NCBI GenBank assembly: GCA_012961655.1
Contig: DTYX01000775.1
Coordinates: 1-5,389, forward strand
Source of the DNA: Candidatus Poribacteria bacterium
GTDB lineage: Bacteria; Poribacteria; WGA-4E; DTYX01
Length of the DNA: 5,389 nt
Direction: 5' to 3'
The notes below the pieces were generated by a model, which was not told where the DNA came from, made no database searches, and worked only from the letters and a program-made list of their open reading frames with translations. The position numbers and the translations under genes are program-made. Below are positions 1 to 5,389 of the stretch, piece by piece. Positions within the stretch are counted from its first letter, which is position 1; each line of letters opens with the position of its first letter.

Positions 1-69
1 GCTAAAAAATTAGGAACCAACAAGCTAATTGAAATATTGAAATCTCGTAGTAGTGTTAGGAGGAAATAA
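1..69 (+). CDS. C-terminal end of an unidentified protein (partial, cut by window edge)
   Basis: Reading from base 1 gives 22 codons ending in a TAA stop at 67-69. The C-terminus is lysine- and arginine-rich (ends SRSSVRRK). The last codons double as the Shine-Dalgarno AGGAGG (58-63) of the next gene, and the stop shares its final A with that gene's ATG (TAATG). This is the classic layout of a translationally coupled gene pair, and it is the main reason to believe this short tail is real coding sequence. The family cannot be recognised from 22 residues. It is transcribed toward, and convergent with, the large minus-strand operon. Confidence 0.5.
   Translation, partial: AKKLGTNKLIEILKSRSSVRRK
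58..63 (+). promoter_or_regulatory. Strong Shine-Dalgarno AGGAGG for the broken + strand gene
   Basis: AGGAGG lies 5 nt before the ATG at 69-71. It falls inside the last codons of the upstream reading frame, so both genes were probably translated from one message. It argues that the ATG at 69 once began a real gene, although the frame runs into a repeat element 10 codons later. Confidence 0.6.
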
Positions 70-350
70 TGAAAACGAATCTGAATTCAGCTTCCGTTAG
101 TAATTATGACCCTAATTCCTGTCATCTTGAGCGAAGCGAAAGAACTCTCGGTGATTTGCTTCAAAAGATTCTTCGCTGCGCTCAGAATGACAAAAACCAA
201 ATTCATAATTACTTTTGGGTGGCCGGGCACAATTTCGTTCCACGAATTGGCGACAGCGATGAGGGGTTTTTTGAAATCAGAGTCGATGACGCCAACAGCC
301 CGATACAAGCTTCGCGCGTATGCGCCGCTGACGCCTTCCACAACTTTTGA
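69..350 (+). pseudogene. 5' end of an unidentified + strand gene, broken by the palindromic element
   Basis: The ATG at 69 has an excellent Shine-Dalgarno and overlaps the upstream stop, so it is a credible start. Only the first ~10 codons (MKTNLNSASV) lie outside the repeat. From position 99 the frame reads through the palindromic element, giving the typical repeat-derived peptide with CHLERSER and ILRCAQND. After 213 it reads the antisense strand of ilvD and stops at 350. The 93-residue product is therefore a chimera and unlikely to be functional. The original gene was either cut by the element or joined to foreign sequence through it. Ten residues are too few to name the gene. Confidence 0.45.
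99..213. repeat. 115-bp palindromic MITE-like element with perfect 11-bp terminal inverted repeats
   Basis: The ends are exact inverted repeats: agtaattatga at 99-109 and tcataattact at 203-213. Nested inside is a second, imperfect inverted repeat. The arm at 121-141 (gtcatcttgagcgaagcg...) pairs with the arm at 171-191 (...cgctgcgctcagaatgac), with about 18 of 21 positions matching. The inner palindrome belongs to the widespread family of dispersed repeats whose translations (CHSERSE... on one strand, LSAAKNL...SLKMT on the other) are often mis-annotated as small proteins. It encodes no transposase, so any mobility would be in trans. No clear target duplication is visible: the left flank is ccgtt and the right flank is tttgg. 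It sits exactly where ilvD homology ends on one side and an unrelated gene start ends on the other. Confidence 0.8.
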
Positions 351-419
351 GCTTCGCAGGTTAGGAAACCTGCGCCACTGTTCCTTTTCATTCATACAGT
401 CTCGTTTATCAATTCTCAT
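214..419 (-). pseudogene. ilvD: N-terminal fragment of dihydroxy-acid dehydratase, truncated by the repeat
   Basis: IlvD removes water from 2,3-dihydroxy acids in valine, leucine and isoleucine synthesis, using an iron-sulfur cluster. The fragment matches the family N-terminus: LRSSKVVEGV, then RSLYRAVGV, then the hallmark VANSWNEIVPGH just before the break. Full-length family members are about 550-600 residues; only about 60-70 codons remain here, lacking the cluster cysteines and active site. ATG at 417-419 overlaps the end of the TPR gene; a second ATG at 393-395 (MNEKEQW) is an equally good start, 13 nt after the TPR stop. Neither has a strong Shine-Dalgarno, so coupling to the TPR gene is plausible. 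The frame continues through the palindromic element to 87, but those residues are repeat-derived. Sequence left of the element does not resume ilvD in any frame. Confidence 0.8.
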
Positions 420-1983
420 TGTCCAGTTTTCTATCTTTTTTAATTTCATCCAATCGTTCCCGATATAATTTCTCTTCAGGTTTCATCTGAATCGCCTGTT
501 TTATTGTTTCCTCCGCTTTGGCATACATCCTCTGCTTGTAGTAAATCCACGCCAACGTGTCCAGGTAATCGGAATTCTGTTCTAACTCCACAGCCTTTTG
601 GGCTAGTTTTAAGGCGGAATCGAGATCTTCGTCACTCTGCGCGTAGAGCCAGGCGAGATTATTGTATGCGATGGCGAGGTTAGGATTAAGTCGGATAGCT
701 GATTTGTACGCTTCTGAAGCTTCCTGAAATTCATCAATTTTGGAATAAGCGACTCCGAGATTATAATAGGTTGTCGCCAATTGCGGATTTAAAAGGAGCG
801 CTTTCTTATATGCTTCTATGGCTTGGTCGAAACGACCGAGGATGGCATAAGTGGCGCCCAAATTATTGAACGCTTCAGGGTCGTTGGGATGGCGCTTCGC
901 CCACTGTTCCGCTTGCACCATGAGTGGCTCGTTCTGGCGCAGTTTCCGAAATATCTTCATCTCTTCAGCCGCGTCCTCTTTGCGCCCTTGTCGCGCATAA
1001 ACGTTCGCCAAACTGTAATGTGCATCCGAATAGTGGGGGGCATTTTCAATCGCCCGTTGAAATTCCGCTACAGCCGCGTCGTACCGCTTTTGACTTGCAT
1101 ATATCCGTCCCAAGCCGTAATGCGCCGACGCCAAAACTGACTTCGACTTCTTGGCGTCCAAAGATGAGCTTTGTGGAGGGTTCAATGCCAGCGTAAGAGC
1201 TTTTTTATAAGCGTCAACCGCTTCGTCAAATTTATGATTTCGAGTCAAGATTTGCCCCAGACCGTTGTAGGCATCGACGAAATTGGGGTCTAATACAATA
1301 GCCTGCTTGTATGCGTCCACCGCTAAATCGAATTGTCCTTGCTTTGAATAGACCCGTCCGAGGTTATAATAGGGCGAAGCGGAATTTGGGTCGAGTGAAA
1401 TGGCTTTTTTATAGGCGTATATCGCTTCGGTGTATCTCTGTTGCTGTGAATATGCCACGCCCAAATCCTGATAAGCGGCGGTATACTTGGAATTGAGTTC
1501 GATGGCTTTTTGGTATTCCGCTATCGCCTCGTGCATCATATCCGTCTGCAGATACATCGAAGCGAGGTTATAGTGCGCTTCCGGTTGTTCTGGGCGCAAT
1601 TCAACGACCTTTTTATAAGCGTCCTGCGCCATTCCGAAAAGCCCTTGTTGAGCGTAGACGTGTCCGAGATTGCGATAGGCGGAGACGAACTTTGGATTCA
1701 GCGAGATTGCCTTTTTATACTCCGCTGCCGCTTTATCCCACCGTCCTTGCTGTGAATACGCAACGCCGAGATTATGATGAGCGGCAGCGGAGTTGGGATT
1801 TAATTCGATGCTTTGGGTGTATGCCTCAATTGCTTCTTCCCATTGACCGAGCTCGGAATATTTCAAGCCCAAATTGTAATATCGCTTCGCTAATTGTGAG
1901 CTTTCCGCTTGTAATTCAAGACTGCTTAAGATAATAATTGCAAGGCTTATGGATGAGATAATAGTAGCTCTGATATCTCTCAT
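409..1983 (-). CDS. Exported TPR (tetratricopeptide) repeat protein, 13 repeats
   Basis: The 524-residue product starts with a signal peptide: arginines at 2 and 5, a hydrophobic core (about 8-23), then a likely cut after LQA at residue 26. The rest is almost entirely 34-residue TPR units of the form NLG..Y...G....A...Y..AI.L.P. I count seven near-consensus repeats (about 33-266), a 14-16 residue polar insert (about 269-284), two more repeats (285-353), a short linker with HPNDP, then four repeats (370-505) and a charged tail. TPRs form right-handed superhelices that bind other proteins, so a periplasmic or surface scaffold is likely; no catalytic domain is seen. The ATG directly abuts the TAG stop of the upstream propeller gene, with only a weak purine-rich stretch before it, so translation is probably coupled. 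The ilvD start overlaps its 3' end. The partner is unknown, but the adjacent exported proteins are the obvious candidates. Confidence 0.93.
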   Translation of the reverse strand: MRDIRATIISSISLAIIILSSLELQAESSQLAKRYYNLGLKYSELGQWEEAIEAYTQSIELNPNSAAAHHNLGVAYSQQGRWDKAAAEYKKAISLNPKFVSAYRNLGHVYAQQGLFGMAQDAYKKVVELRPEQPEAHYNLASMYLQTDMMHEAIAEYQKAIELNSKYTAAYQDLGVAYSQQQRYTEAIYAYKKAISLDPNSASPYYNLGRVYSKQGQFDLAVDAYKQAIVLDPNFVDAYNGLGQILTRNHKFDEAVDAYKKALTLALNPPQSSSLDAKKSKSVLASAHYGLGRIYASQKRYDAAVAEFQRAIENAPHYSDAHYSLANVYARQGRKEDAAEEMKIFRKLRQNEPLMVQAEQWAKRHPNDPEAFNNLGATYAILGRFDQAIEAYKKALLLNPQLATTYYNLGVAYSKIDEFQEASEAYKSAIRLNPNLAIAYNNLAWLYAQSDEDLDSALKLAQKAVELEQNSDYLDTLAWIYYKQRMYAKAEETIKQAIQMKPEEKLYRERLDEIKKDRKLDNEN

Positions 1984-3699
1984 CTATTTTTCCACTCTTT
2001 CGCCGCATCCTTCTGTTACAGTGAGTATCTGTCTTGCTTTTACATCCCGTATTCTTTCCACCAATCCGCTGGGCCAGCGCAATTCCACCAGGTCGGCTTT
2101 TGTATGAGTTCCCAACCCAAACAGCACTCTCAGGTCGCTTTGAGACAGGTAGCCCGAACCGCTTTTGACCTCTTTTATCTGCGTCAGCGAACCCGATACG
2201 ACCTTTATGCGCGTACCAATGCCGTCGCGATTGCTTTTCACCCCGACAGTTTTAATCATCAGCCAGTTATTCCGATTGCCGCCGTCGTTGCGCAGCAAAT
2301 CCGCCGTTTGGTTGGAGTTATTGATGAAGATATCGATATCGCCGTCGTTGTCGTAGTCGCCGAATGCCGCGCCACGACCGACTTTTTTCAACGACATGCC
2401 CGCTCCCATTTCCTCGGAGACATCGGTAAATGTTCCATCTCCTCGATTATGAAACAACAGATTTTGTTGCGGATAGGTCGAATCGCCAAAAAGTTCGATA
2501 TTGTCTTGCAGGTGTCCATCTGTTATGAAGATGTCTTGAAAGCCGTCGTTATCGTAGTCGATGAACTCATTCGTCCACTTAAAATAGGACAGCGTCTTTT
2601 GTCCAATGCCCGAAACGAAGGAGACATCGGTGAAGAATCCATCCCCATCGTTATGGTATAAGATAGTTGGCATGTTGGCGGCATTGCTCACTACAAGGTC
2701 GAGATAGCCGTCATTATCGTAGTCGCCGAAGGCTGCTCCCATCCCGCTTCCAGGCACGCCGTCCTCGCTATATCCTGTGCCAGAAAGAAGCGTAACGTCG
2801 GTGAATGTGCCATCGCCGTTATTTTTAAAGAGATAGTGCTGTTCCATATCATTCGCGACGTAGATGTCCGCATTGCCATCGTTATTGTAGTCGCCGACAG
2901 CTACGGCTAATCCCACGCCGGTGGAAGAGATGCCAGCTTCTTTGGTAACATCTGTGAACGTCCCGTCGCCATTGTTGCGATAGAGCGTATCGGGTTCGCC
3001 GTGAAAGACGGCGCCGGCGAATTGGTCGGGAGGGCTACAGTAGGTTCGGACGCCATTTACTATCCACCAAGCGCTTGTCTCCACCGAAAACGGAAGATAA
3101 TTGACGACATATAAATCGACATAGCCATCGTTGTCGTAATCCAAAAACGCGCAACTCGTGCTCCAATGAGGGTCGCCGACACCCGCTTTTCGGGTGACAT
3201 CTGTGAACGTGCCATCGCCGTTATTGTGGTACAAAACGTTGGGACCATAATTTGTAACGTAGAGGTCTTGATAGCCGTCATTGTCATAATCCGCCGCTGC
3301 GCATCCCACGCCGTATCCAGGATGTCCCACGCCAGCCTGTGAAGTAACATCGGTGAACGTCCCATCGCCATTGTTGCGATACAAAACATTCGTCGGTGGA
3401 ACCTTAGAGGTGAAACCGGGAAGGTCAGCGGCGTTGACGATGTACAGATCGATATCCTCATCATTGTCGTAGTCGAAAAAAGCAGCGCCCGAACCCAATG
3501 TCTCCAACAGATATTTTCGACCGCTTCTGCCGTCCACGTGTTTGAAGCGAATGCCCGATGCGGATGTCGCATCGACGAATTGAATCCTATTCTGCACGCC
3601 GACGGAGTCGGGACGGTTTTGAACCTCATTGGCAGATAGCAGTTCGCCAAAACTTATCAAACCCAGAGCGATGACAGGGAGAAGTGATGCGAAACACAT
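1984..3699 (-). CDS. Secreted CRTAC1-type protein: seven FG-GAP/VCBS propeller motifs plus ASPIC/UnbV domain
   Basis: The 571-residue product has a hydrophobic N-terminus (about 2-22, likely cut after LSA), although with no positive charge before the core. Seven calcium-binding loops of the DxDxDG type recur near residues 76, 137, 187, 270, 327, 381 and 448. Most are preceded by an LY.NNGDGTFTDVT blade segment. Seven motifs fit a seven-bladed, integrin-alpha-like propeller. The first loop has Glu where the others have Gly (DYDNDED), and the fourth has Asn (DYNNDG). A longer loop (about 203-236) carries YCSPPDQF, resembling the YC.P motif common in this family. Residues about 491-562 form the ASPIC/UnbV domain, with SGSGYLSQSD and FGLG. 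The family is usually extracellular; its biochemical role is unknown. The ATG at 3699 lacks a Shine-Dalgarno, but the in-frame TAA upstream leaves no better ATG or GTG. The TPR gene follows with no gap. Confidence 0.93.
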   Translation of the reverse strand: MCFASLLPVIALGLISFGELLSANEVQNRPDSVGVQNRIQFVDATSASGIRFKHVDGRSGRKYLLETLGSGAAFFDYDNDEDIDLYIVNAADLPGFTSKVPPTNVLYRNNGDGTFTDVTSQAGVGHPGYGVGCAAADYDNDGYQDLYVTNYGPNVLYHNNGDGTFTDVTRKAGVGDPHWSTSCAFLDYDNDGYVDLYVVNYLPFSVETSAWWIVNGVRTYCSPPDQFAGAVFHGEPDTLYRNNGDGTFTDVTKEAGISSTGVGLAVAVGDYNNDGNADIYVANDMEQHYLFKNNGDGTFTDVTLLSGTGYSEDGVPGSGMGAAFGDYDNDGYLDLVVSNAANMPTILYHNDGDGFFTDVSFVSGIGQKTLSYFKWTNEFIDYDNDGFQDIFITDGHLQDNIELFGDSTYPQQNLLFHNRGDGTFTDVSEEMGAGMSLKKVGRGAAFGDYDNDGDIDIFINNSNQTADLLRNDGGNRNNWLMIKTVGVKSNRDGIGTRIKVVSGSLTQIKEVKSGSGYLSQSDLRVLFGLGTHTKADLVELRWPSGLVERIRDVKARQILTVTEGCGERVEK

Positions 3700-3705
3700 G
3701 ACTAT

Positions 3706-3719
3706 CGTATGATGATACG
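3706..3719. other. Small perfect hairpin just upstream of the propeller gene start
   Basis: CGTAT-GATG-ATACG forms a 5-bp stem with a 4-nt loop, in the 40-nt gap between the LamG stop and the propeller ATG and only 6 nt before that ATG. It occupies the position where a Shine-Dalgarno would normally lie, and none is seen. It is too short and lacks a T-run, so it is not a terminator. It may influence translation of the second gene, or be chance. Confidence 0.3.
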
Positions 3720-3739
3720 GAAGTGAAAGTTGTTACTTA

Positions 3740-4510
3740 TCACTTTTCTTTAATCTTACCCCAGGTCGTCGTCAATTTATCTTGCGGCAAGACAGCAGTG
3801 CCGCCGACTGCTTCCATATCCCGCTTAATTTCATCAATCCCGAGAACGCGGTTGTATAGTGCGACTTCGTCGATGATTCCTGTGAAGAATTCCTGTCCAG
3901 GCGCGCGTGCGCCAACCATGCATGCGATATCAATCTCATCGACTATGGGTGGTTTGGCGCCTGTGCCAACTTTTTCGGCGTTGAAGTATAATTCAACCCC
4001 TTTTTTTACATCATAGGTAGCAGCGATGTGTGTCCAGTCAGTAGTGAGTTGTTTGTCGGTAACGAGGCGTCGCGCCCAGTTTCCTGCCGAGCGTGTGTAA
4101 ATGTATACTCTCTGGTCGGTATTATATATCACCGCCCATTTAAGGCTGCCCGCAGACACCATGTAGTTCCAGGTTCGGATTTGCGACGCGGCTCTTTTCA
4201 CCCAAAACTCGGCGGTAAAGACTTCGCGCAGCTGCAATTCGTCGGTGACGGGAACTTCGACATAGTTGCCAACAGTTCCGTCGAATTCCAACGCTTTGCC
4301 GATTTTACCGTCAACCCATTTGGGTTTTTTGACAAGCTTTCCGTCATGGCCATATTGAGACGCATCCTTTGCCACGTCGCCTCGCCCTTCGTCAAATGGA
4401 AGGTACAAGACCAGCGATTTATCCACCTCGCGAGCGTGGCTTATGGATGTCAACGCCACAACATAGCATACAACGATGATGAAAATTAAAGTAGACAGTA
4501 GAGGTTTCAA
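3740..4510 (-). CDS. Secreted LamG/concanavalin A-like jelly-roll domain protein
   Basis: The product is 256 residues. The start chosen is TTG at 4508-4510, because AGGAGG lies 6 nt before it; a longer frame beginning at TTG 4526-4528 would translate the Shine-Dalgarno itself. From this start the signal peptide is textbook: MKPLL, a hydrophobic stretch to about residue 20, then cleavage after SHA (26). Residues about 33-235 form one LamG-like beta-sandwich of the Laminin_G_3 type: LYLPFDEGRGD, ALEFDG...YVEVP, AEFWVK, WTHIAATYD, and the closing GIIDEVALYNR. Such domains bind carbohydrates or surface ligands; no catalytic residues are recognisable. The C-terminal tail ends LTTTWGKIKEK, a style seen in Poribacteria-like proteins (from memory). 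It is first in the operon, with 40 nt to the propeller gene. The ligand is unknown. Confidence 0.9.
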   Translation of the reverse strand: MKPLLSTLIFIIVVCYVVALTSISHAREVDKSLVLYLPFDEGRGDVAKDASQYGHDGKLVKKPKWVDGKIGKALEFDGTVGNYVEVPVTDELQLREVFTAEFWVKRAASQIRTWNYMVSAGSLKWAVIYNTDQRVYIYTRSAGNWARRLVTDKQLTTDWTHIAATYDVKKGVELYFNAEKVGTGAKPPIVDEIDIACMVGARAPGQEFFTGIIDEVALYNRVLGIDEIKRDMEAVGGTAVLPQDKLTTTWGKIKEK

Positions 4511-4516
4511 TTTAGT

Positions 4517-4522
4517 CCTCCT
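4517..4522 (-). promoter_or_regulatory. Shine-Dalgarno AGGAGG that sets the TTG start of the LamG gene
   Basis: Read on the minus strand, AAGGAGG is followed by 6 nt (ACTAAA) and then TTG AAA CCT. This fixes the start at 4510 rather than at the upstream in-frame TTG at 4528, and gives a clean signal peptide. It is the only strong ribosome binding site in the operon; the downstream genes rely on close spacing. Confidence 0.8.
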
Positions 4523-4528
4523 TATCAA

Positions 4529-4808
4529 GGCGTCAAAAATGCCAGTCTAACACCTTTTTTTAGTGTAACATAATACTTGTTGATTATCAGGCGCACGGCA
4601 ATAATTAAAATTTGTCGATTCCCACGATTAACTTCGGGAACCAACCACTAATAATTTTAGCATTTTTTCATCTTCATTGCAACAAAAATTTTGACTTTTC
4701 TTTGATTTTTTCGCTAAAAAGGCATACTCCTCCCTCAATCCTTCGCTTCGCTCAAGGACAAGCTTTGTTTTTCCACTTTTTGAATTAAACCGCTTCTTAG
4801 CGTCCTTG
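4529..4808. other. AT-rich intergenic region between the transposase fragment and the LamG operon
   Basis: These 280 bases must contain the operon promoter and, if the transposase belongs to a complete insertion sequence, its downstream terminal repeat. Neither can be assigned with confidence. On the minus strand a TATTAT box (4570-4575) lies about 60 nt before the start codon, but the nearest -35-like TTGCCG (4596-4601) is 20 nt away, which is too far for a standard promoter. A half copy of the palindromic repeat arm lies at about 4740-4759. A 63-codon minus-strand frame overlapping the transposase stop reads through that repeat arm and is not convincing as a gene. Confidence 0.5.
4740..4759. 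repeat. Half copy of the palindromic repeat arm
   Basis: The 15 bases ttcgcttcgctcaag at 4742-4756 are the exact reverse complement of 126-140 in the left arm of the 99-213 element. Read on the minus strand they give the familiar LERSEG peptide. No matching second arm is visible nearby, so this is a degenerate or solo half-site just downstream of the transposase gene. It shows that the repeat family is dispersed in this genome. Confidence 0.55.
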
Positions 4809-5321
4809 CTAGACTCCATAGGTTCCCGTCAGGTTAGCAAGGATGTGCATCAGATTCATGAATTTGAGGATGTGTCCCCTGATTTTGTCAATTCCACGCT
4901 TGTATACATGCTTCATCTTGAAACGTTCCTTCATCCGAGAAAATAAACGCTCTATCTTCGTCCGCAGAGAATGAACGAGTTTAAAACGGTAACTGAATTG
5001 TGGATTATCCCAATCAATTTGAGAAAGCACTTCTCGTTTGACACGGTATATCCTGCCGATTTCAGAAATTGGACTGCATTCCTCTTTCCTTTCACACTCC
5101 CTTTGCGATGGAACCTCCATACCCATATGTTCAAGCTTGCGTCTTGCTTCTTCATTCAAAACGGGACATCCGAAAATGTAGGCGTCCATGTTGTAATCTT
5201 TAGATAGAAAGACCATATTATGACCGGCTATGCATTGTACATTATCCCGACAAGGTTGGGTATTAAAAATGCCATCAGCATTCACTTTCTCTATGTTTAA
5301 CTCAGGATGGCTTTCCACCAC
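4809..5321 (-). CDS. DDE transposase, C-terminal part (IS4/IS5-like superfamily)
   Basis: The 170-residue frame carries the C-terminal signature of IS4/IS5-type transposases: R120, then E124 after three residues, then K131 after six (HSLRTKIERLFSRMK). The glutamate is the expected third acidic residue of the DDE triad. The usual tyrosine three positions before the arginine is His117 here. Five cysteines (24, 30, 52, 76, 82) in the region before it resemble the cysteine-rich insert of some transposases in this group. The first catalytic Asp, and most of the protein (usually 300-500 residues), are missing. The listed start is a GTG that follows closely after an in-frame TGA, so it is probably not a genuine start. 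Either the gene is frameshifted near 5302-5321 or this is a decayed copy. It lies on the same strand as the LamG operon and upstream of it. The exact IS family is not assigned. Confidence 0.8.
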   Translation of the reverse strand: MVESHPELNIEKVNADGIFNTQPCRDNVQCIAGHNMVFLSKDYNMDAYIFGCPVLNEEARRKLEHMGMEVPSQRECERKEECSPISEIGRIYRVKREVLSQIDWDNPQFSYRFKLVHSLRTKIERLFSRMKERFKMKHVYKRGIDKIRGHILKFMNLMHILANLTGTYGV

Positions 5322-5388
5322 ATGCGCAGAAGTTCTTCATTTTCTGAGCAAGTTTTTTCAGGTTTATATCTCTGTCATCTATTCCTTC
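5302..5388 (-). pseudogene. Possible upstream portion of the transposase in a shifted frame
   Basis: From the window edge a different minus-strand frame is open for 28 codons (EGIDDRDINLKKLAQKMKNF, then eight more residues) until a TGA at 5302-5304. It overlaps the first six codons of the transposase frame. In the transposase's own frame this stretch contains several stops. The simplest reading is a frameshift in an otherwise continuous transposase gene, whether by mutation, sequencing error or programmed slippage. No slippery run is obvious at the overlap. The peptide itself is not recognised. Confidence 0.3.
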
Positions 5389-5389
5389 A

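Noticed and set aside
87..449. A 120-codon minus-strand frame as one complete gene
   Set aside because: It is a chimera: ilvD N-terminus up to about 214, then repeat-derived residues (LSAAKNL, SLKMT) from the palindromic element.
106..468. A 120-codon plus-strand frame beginning in the repeat
   Set aside because: It reads the repeat and then the antisense of ilvD and the TPR gene; it has no ribosome binding site and no family resemblance.
640..1900. Regular ~102-bp periodicity suggesting a tandem repeat or CRISPR array
   Set aside because: The period equals 34 codons, and the units are diverged TPR coding repeats, not identical repeats with spacers.
2104..2661. A 185-codon plus-strand frame antisense to the propeller gene
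   Set aside because: Its valine-rich runs are the antisense of repeated Asp/Asn codons in the calcium loops; it is a composition shadow.
3060..3650. A 196-codon minus-strand frame inside the propeller gene
   Set aside because: It is an alternate frame of the repeated blade sequence, rich in Thr/Met/Ile from GAT/AAT codons read out of phase.
4570..4601. Minus-strand TTGCCG and TATTAT as the operon promoter
   Set aside because: The 20-nt spacing is too long for a standard sigma-70-type promoter and the -35 match is weak.
4637..4645. ggaaccaac shared with positions 13-21, considered as insertion sequence ends
   Set aside because: A 9-bp direct match with poor flanking identity is not improbable by chance in this length, and it does not frame the transposase.
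4628..4819. A 63-codon minus-strand frame overlapping the transposase stop
   Set aside because: It includes the repeat-derived LERSEG segment, lacks a ribosome binding site and resembles no known protein.

Overview
This window looks like a piece of an uncultured Gram-negative-type bacterial genome with many secreted repeat proteins and mobile DNA. A LamG-fold protein, a CRTAC1-type FG-GAP/ASPIC protein and an exported TPR protein sit side by side. This, with the wording of the LamG protein (FDEGRGD near the N-terminus, GIIDEV near the end, an LTTTWGKIK tail), recalls Candidatus Poribacteria and related environmental bacteria. That placement is from memory of protein style and is only moderately supported.

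Layout. At the left edge, positions 1-69 hold the last 22 codons of a + strand gene. Its TAA stop overlaps the ATG of a second + strand gene with a strong Shine-Dalgarno. That second gene is lost after about 10 codons at a 115-bp palindromic element (99-213). On the other side of the element, on the - strand, is the N-terminal ~60-70 codons of ilvD (dihydroxy-acid dehydratase), also cut at the element. The element therefore marks a junction where two unrelated, oppositely oriented genes are both broken.

From ~4510 down to 409 there is a compact - strand operon: LamG protein (4510-3740), seven-motif FG-GAP/VCBS propeller with a C-terminal ASPIC/UnbV domain (3699-1984), and a 13-repeat TPR protein (1983-409). 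The ilvD start follows, overlapping the TPR stop. Gaps are 40 nt, 0 nt and an overlap, so these are probably co-transcribed. All three complete proteins begin with hydrophobic export signals, so they probably act together outside the cytoplasm, as carbohydrate or surface binding (LamG), a Ca-stabilised propeller and a TPR scaffold. No enzyme active site is visible in any of them and the true function is unknown.

Positions 4529-4808 are AT-rich and non-coding, and contain a half copy of the palindromic repeat arm. The right edge (4809-5321, continuing as a remnant to 5389) carries the C-terminal part of a DDE transposase of the IS4/IS5 type with the conserved R-(3)-E-(6)-K signature. Its N-terminal part lies outside the window or is disrupted by a frame change near 5302-5321.

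I see no defence system, CRISPR, tRNA or rRNA here. The most notable points are the broken-gene junction at the palindromic element, the TTG start of the LamG gene, and the exported LamG/propeller/TPR operon.
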